Below are positions 59,048 through 64,000 of a stretch of 64,000 bases of DNA, piece by piece (the stretch's first letter is position 1; each line of letters begins with the position of its first letter). Source of the DNA: Edaphochlamys debaryana (Eukaryota; Chlorophyta; Chlorophyceae; Chlamydomonadales). Position numbers and translations under genes: made by a program. The DNA lies in NCBI GenBank assembly GCA_016858145.1, contig JAEHOE010000057.1, positions 434,001 through 498,000 on the forward strand, given 5' to 3'. The notes under the pieces were generated by a model, which was not told the origin of the DNA, did no database searches, and saw only the letters and a program-made list of their open reading frames with translations.

Positions 59048-62000
59048 TCAAAACTTGAGCGCGTGGAACAGCAAGCCCGGCCCCTCCCAGGGCGGCACGC
59101 CCTCCAGCATGGTCTCGTAACGCTTGCGCTAAGGGGGGGGGGGCAGGAGGGCAGGGGGCGGGGCGGGGTTGACGGCATTGCATCGCGTGTGCACGGGCAC
59201 GGCTGCTGAGCCCCTGCAGCTGGCAGACACCACTTTGGTGCGTCATCGCCTCCGCATCTCCGAGGCGAGGATCGTGTCTGCTACACTCTCCCTCAGCTCC
59301 TGCTGCACGCCAGCATGGGCGGGGCCGCCTTCCGCACCTCCCACCCATACGCCCCGGTCCCCTCCCCTTCCCCCCGCCCCCACCTTCATGGGTAGGTAGA
59401 AGGCGAACATGGGCTCGCCGAACCGGTTCTTGCCCACCTGCCAGCGCCAGGGGGGGGGGGGTAGGGGGGTTGCGGCAAGGTAGCAAGAGCAGCGGCAACA
59501 GGGGCAGTGCTCGTTCTGTCCCTGGCCCCAGCCAGCGCTGGGGGCGCTGGGGAGGGCAAGGCTGTCATCCCTGCCCTCCCCGAACGAACGCGCGCACGGC
59601 TGTCATCCCTGCCCTCCCCGCTGCAGCGCCGTCGACCCACCACGCCCGAGTGGGAGTCGAACGTGTGGATGCTGCACCACAGGCTGTGGCGGGCACACAT
59701 GGTGGCCACCGTGGACTGAGGGTGTGTGTGTGTGTGGGGGGGGGGGGGGACGTGGGTTGAAGGGGAAGAGCTGGCGCTTTGCAAGCAGCAGGCCCCGTGC
59801 GCTCCCCCCAGAGTCCCCACCTCGCAGAACGAGAAGTGCCGCATCTTGGTCTCCACCTGGAACACGCTCAGCAGCCGGAAGCTGTAGCGGGTCAGCATCA
59901 CGTAGCACTGCTTGACCTCGGAGTCGGACAGCCTGGGGCCGAGGGCAGAGGCGAGGGGAGTGGCGTGTATGACGACCACAGTTCCGGGGAGGTGGACAAC
60001 AACTGACCTCGTCGGAGAGTCTGGACAACCAGCCGAGCAGCGGACCCCGCCAAGGTCCGAAGCCAACCCTCACGCCGAGCCCAGAATCACTAGAGAGAAT
60101 CGGCGGAGTCGAAAGGAGGCGCCAGTTTAGTGCCGTAGCTTCAACGCCTTCCCCAGGCCCGGTGTGAAGTGCGCACCCCCGCGTCGGCTGTCCCAGGCAC
60201 CCCGCGCCCGCTTAGCGCCCTCCGCCGGGCCTCGCACCCTGCCGCTCTCCCCCGGTCCATCCGCCCCCCGGCCCCACCACGTGCGTGCGCCGAGCCAGGC
60301 CCAGTGCTCGGAGGCGTTCAGGCCCTGCGGCTTGCTGCCCGTGTAGCACTGGGGGCAGGGCCGGGCAAGAGGGGGTCAGTCCCACGTGAGGCGAGCACCG
60401 CGGGCCGGGGGGTCGGACGGGCTTGGGCATGGCTGCCCACAAGCGGGGGGTGCGTCTGTGCACCTGGGCAAAAGCAGGGCTCCTGTTTGGGGATCTGCGT
60501 GTGCGGGCTGGCGCAGGCACTCGGGCTCACCACGAAGTCCGCCTCCCGCGGGAATGTGGCCAGGATGCCGGGCAGGCTGCCCAGCCAGCCCACGTCCCAC
60601 TCGGACACCTGAGGAGGAGGGGGAGGAGGTGGGCGGGGAAAGGAGTGGGAGGAGTGCAGTTCCCTGTGCACGCTCTGGCAGTGCTTCATCTAGAAGCCGT
60701 ACGACTGGCAGGCCCCGTGCTGCCATACCTCGCACGGTCATGGTACGGCACAGGCCACTTCTAGCCGCCGCCGATGAACTCCCTAGCTGCCCTGGCGAAG
60801 GGCCCACGCTGCCCTTGCCTGCATATCTGCTCCTTCTCCCACCACCCGCCCTTTCACCACTCAACCCCCCTCCCCCAGCCCCGGGCGCACCCAGACGTGC
60901 TTGACGCCCGGCGGAAGCCCCCGCGCGAAGAACGTATACCTGCGCCGCAGGTGGCAGTGGGGCACACGTCGTCAGCCCTGTGAGCGATTTTTGGGCGCAG
61001 GGCTTGGGCAAGCAAGCTCCTGCACCCCCACTCCGCCCGGATGTTTGGCCCTCCAGACGACAGGCACAGCCTCGACTTTACACGCTCTGTCGTCGTGCCC
61101 GCGCTGCCCCACGACAAGACTAGTGGAATACCCTGGATACGGCACCGGCTCAGACACATCACAGAGTGCGGCGTACCGTGCAGCAGCAACCTTCGCCCCT
61201 TCCCCACCACCCCACGTGCCGCCACCCCCGCCACCCCTCTCCCCCAAGCCCCCCCTCACCACACGAGCTCCGGTGCGTCGCAGTGGTGCCACGCGAAGCT
61301 GCCCGTGGTGGCGTTGGCCGCCGTGGCGTTGGCCAGCCAGTCGTGCTTGCGCAGCTGCTCCCACTCCATGCCAAACACAAGGGAGAAGTCGGGCGGGCCC
61401 ATGGGGAGGACGGCCGCGTGGCCCACCGCCCCCCGCAGAGCCTTGATGTCCGCCGCCGCGGCGGTCAGGTTTGCGGGATCGTCCTGCCGTACGTACAGCA
61501 CCCGGTGGTAGCCGCCGCAGGCTGGGTACGGCAACATACGAGGTTCGGGGCGGCGGGCGTTGCTATTGCCATGGGGGGTTCAGCGCGGTTGCCCTTTCCC
61601 CACACGCAAACACACAGCCAGCACCTATCTATGTGCGCCTTGTAGCGGTTATCCTTGCCGCCAGCCCCCCCCCGTTGCATCCGGCTCCCTTTCACCCCGG
61701 TTCAGGCCGTTCACGCCAGCATGGCCCACACGCACCCTCGATCTGCTGCTTGGCCAGGCGGAGCCGCTCCAGCAGCCCCTCCGTAACCACGTGGGTCTTG
61801 TGGAGTAGTGCCGTGTCACTGCAGCTGCCCGCGACAGAGCGGTCGGAGGTCGGCGGCGAGGTATCCCCATAGTCGAGGGGCTCGCCGGGTGGGGCGGAGG
61901 ATGGGTACTCGCCGGGTGGGATTGAGACAGGGAGCTCGTCGGGCGGGGGCGCATCGTGGTCTTCCAGAACGGCGCGGCCCTGCCAGTGCAGTCGCGGCCG

Positions 62001-62084
62001 GGCCGATGCCTCCCGGACTAGCTGTATAGCCAGGAGCCCTACAACGACAGCGCGAAGGAGATGCGACGTGTCGCCATTCGCCAT
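59048..62084 (-). CDS. secreted or type II membrane protein, possible glycosyltransferase-like family, paralogue 2
   Basis: Nine exons, 62084-61736, 61521-61260, 60939-60891, 60608-60531, 60348-60278, 59932-59821, 59715-59641, 59437-59384 and 59128-59048; all phases close; 376 residues. The N-terminus is hydrophobic (LLRAVVVGLLAIQL), followed by a Pro/Ser/Asp-rich stem not found in paralogue 1. The conserved core is ACGGYHRVLYVRQDDPANLT, GPPDFSLVFGMEW, FAWHHCDAPELVW, VSEWDVGWLGSLPGILATF, QCYVMLTRYSFRLLSVF, CARHSLWCSIHTFDSHSG and a C-terminus WEGPGLLFHALKF. The acceptor of the last exon is TTAG. Three introns here are lacking in paralogue 1. The function is unknown; the stem plus lumenal domain layout suits a Golgi enzyme, as inference only. 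Confidence 0.8.
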
Positions 62085-63791
62085 GCTAACTATCGGCTTA
62101 ACCCGAACGTTCGACCTAAGTGACAGCAGGTTGTCAGTTCCATAGGTCAGTGCGATTGCTGCAGGGTTGCGGTGCGGTGGTAAGTGAGGTTTAAGGACGG
62201 AGGTGTGGGCTTAGGTGTGGCCCAGTGTGGATACGGCTGTTGATAAGTTGATATGCACAGAGCGTAGTCGCAAGCAATGCAAGCTGGGCCGGCGCGAAGG
62301 GTCGGTGCGGTTTAAACGATCGGGTAAGACAGCTGGGGGTGCCACGCACCCGGTGTGTAGAAGTCTGACCCCCGCCCGCCCGACCTGGCCCGCGGGCCCT
62401 CATTGCCCGGCCCCCCAGAGTGTAGCCCCTGCTGCCCCTCCCCCTTTGACCCCCCGGCTCGAGCCTGATTGCGTTCAGCTGCATCCCCCTTCGTCGTCGT
62501 CCGGACTACGCTGCACGGCCCCTGCGAGCATAGAATCCCCCCGGCTCGAGTCGAATGCCGCTGGCCGTGCGCTCGCTTCACCCTCGGGTGCGCTCGTGTC
62601 TTACACCTCTGGCCCTAGCGGAGCGTGCGGGTTGGGTCAACACCTGTAACACCACACTTACTGCCCAGGACTGCCCTCATTTAAAGCCTGTCAGAACCGG
62701 GGGCAAAGGGCGGGCTTCTGCCTTCTGGGCACCGTCGCATCCCTCGAACCGTCGAACGCTTCAAGCCCGTGTGTCTCATCTGCAGCGCTCCCCAGCTTGC
62801 CCCGCAGGCTACCTCAACCGTGCATGCCGCGCCGCCACACTGCACTGCTAGGTGGCTTCGCTGCTTGTGTGCTAGGCGCTATGCGGAGGCGAGACTCTAG
62901 ATCCCCCCCTCAGCGCAGCAGCGCAGGGCAGGGTCCGCAGGGACCCCCCTGGCTCACTCCTCTGACTCCGCAGCGCCGCCTTTCGCCGCCAACCAAATGC
63001 ATGGACAGGGCCCCCACTCATCCACACGGCTCGAACCCAAGTACAGAGACAGGATTGTCCCCCCACCCACAGCTCAACCACAAGGTATACATCGCCCCAG
63101 TCCACCGCCCCACAGGTTCTTCGCATAGGATTGAGCATTATTGCGGCAGGCAATGGCCCTGGCCGCGGCAGCCTTGGCTGACGAATAACTAGATACGTTC
63201 GCGAGGCGGGGCGCTGAAGTGCGAGCGGGGCTCTCTGATGAGGCCCTTAGGACTCGCGGCGAGCGGCTCGAGGCAATGCTCACCACGAACCCCCACGAAC
63301 CCCCCGCTGCCGCCCGCAGCCCCTCCCCTCCCCTCCCCTCTCGTTGGGTCCTTCCACCCCCAAAAGCAGCAATCGCGCACCGCAACCTCCGTGGGACGCC
63401 CGACCGCCCTCTTCCCCTGCCCTACCCGGGGCCGACCCTCGCCCCGCCAGGGGTCCTCTCCGGCACAGGGCTCCAAACGTCGCCCTGCTCCAACCTGGCT
63501 CCCGACGTGCTGTGCGACTGCCAGCTAGTCCGCAGACGGTCCGCCGCCGTCGCGTCCGGGAGCATGATGGCCTGGTCGCTCAGGCCCAGTCTGACCTGCT
63601 GCGCCCAGCGGCCGGCAGCGGGGCACGACCACACGATGACTGCGAGCAACTACGCATGCAGCTCTGCCGCTAGCACCTCCACAAGTAGCTGGACCGTAGC
63701 TCGTCCACCGCTCGTTCCACTGAATGGCCTCCTTTCGCCGTGATGGCCTCAGTTCCTGATCGCCTGGAGGCGCTTGCTGAGGACAGCTGCC
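62085..63791. other. intergenic, possibly decayed coding sequence
   Basis: The first ~150 bp should hold the promoter of the minus-strand gene. Around 63150-63280 and 63530-63660 on + there are helix-like stretches (RRGAEVRAGLSDEALRTRGE; VREHDGLVAQAQSDLLR) broken by stops and frame changes, suggestive of a degraded gene or element, but too short to name. Confidence 0.4.
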
Positions 63792-63897
63792 TCACAGCTC
63801 GTCCCGGGCGCTGACCGCGTTGGCGCGGAGGTACTCGGTTGCCAGCGTGGCGTGTACGGCAGCGCCCTTGTACAGCACCCCCTCGTCCAGCGTGAAC
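63792..63897 (-). CDS. last exon of a gene entering from the right, ending RDEL
   Basis: The acceptor is CCGCGCAG at 63898-63900; the exon enters in phase 2 and reads FTLDEGVLYKGAAVHATLAT and then EYLRANAVSARDEL before TGA at 63792-63794. Upstream exons lie at or beyond the window edge. The C-terminal RDEL resembles the ER-retrieval signal (K/H/R-DEL), so an ER-lumenal product is possible. The family is not recognised. Confidence 0.45.
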
Positions 63898-64000
63898 CTG
63901 CGCGGTACGGGGGCAGTACATCACGTGGGTCAGCGTACTGGGACCTGGACGCGCCCTGGCTCCAGCCCCCACCCCCACCCCCCTGCCCTGCTCCGTGCTT

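Overview
The window looks like nuclear DNA of a core chlorophyte green alga, most likely a member of the Chlamydomonadales (a Chlamydomonas or Volvox relative). The reasons are very high GC, many short GT-AG introns that often open with a G-run and close with a C-run before CAG, Ala/Gly/Pro-rich linkers, TGTAA-type poly(A) signals close to some stop codons, chloroplast and thylakoid targeting peptides, an SRCR-domain secreted protein and a plant-type kinesin-7. No bacterial operon signals, CRISPR arrays, rRNA or convincing tRNA genes were seen. All genes are split; the exon models were built by hand from splice sites and reading phase, and for nearly all genes every phase closes.

Layout. 1-1897 (-): 5' part of an unrecognised gene that runs off the left edge. 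3678-7482 (-): secreted SRCR-domain protein. 8083-16325 (-): complete 24-exon kinesin-7 (NACK/CENP-E type), about 1592 residues. It is divergent from 16837-23090 (+), a complete SLC1 (glutamate/dicarboxylate:cation symporter) gene, copy A, 774 residues. 24935-25818 (-): small, probably plastid-targeted protein. 26204-26872 (-): broken copy of the kinesin last exon, directly followed by 27053-32179 (+), a second SLC1 gene (copy B) without its first three exons. This is the footprint of a large tandem duplication with an internal deletion. 35030-37509 (+): secreted protein of a family that has a second, inverted member at 59048-62084 (-). Between these inverted paralogues lie three housekeeping genes on the + strand: PEX14 (38897-44257, peroxisomal import docking), IMP4 (44734-49998, U3 snoRNP and 18S rRNA maturation) and a C-terminal processing protease CtpA (50476-55140, thylakoid lumen, D1 maturation). 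63792-63897 (-): last exon of a gene that enters from the right edge and ends in RDEL.

The genes do not form one pathway; this is ordinary mosaic algal gene order. The notable features are structural. They are the kinesin/SLC1 duplication with its deletion junction, a near-identical tract shared by the inverted paralogues that also covers an intron (gene conversion), a 2.3-kb IMP4 intron with a 489-bp tandem repeat and six copies of a 69-70-bp module, several GC-AG introns, an optional 15-nt micro-exon kept in both SLC1 copies, complementary G-rich/C-rich intron ends, and a foldback element inside a CtpA intron.
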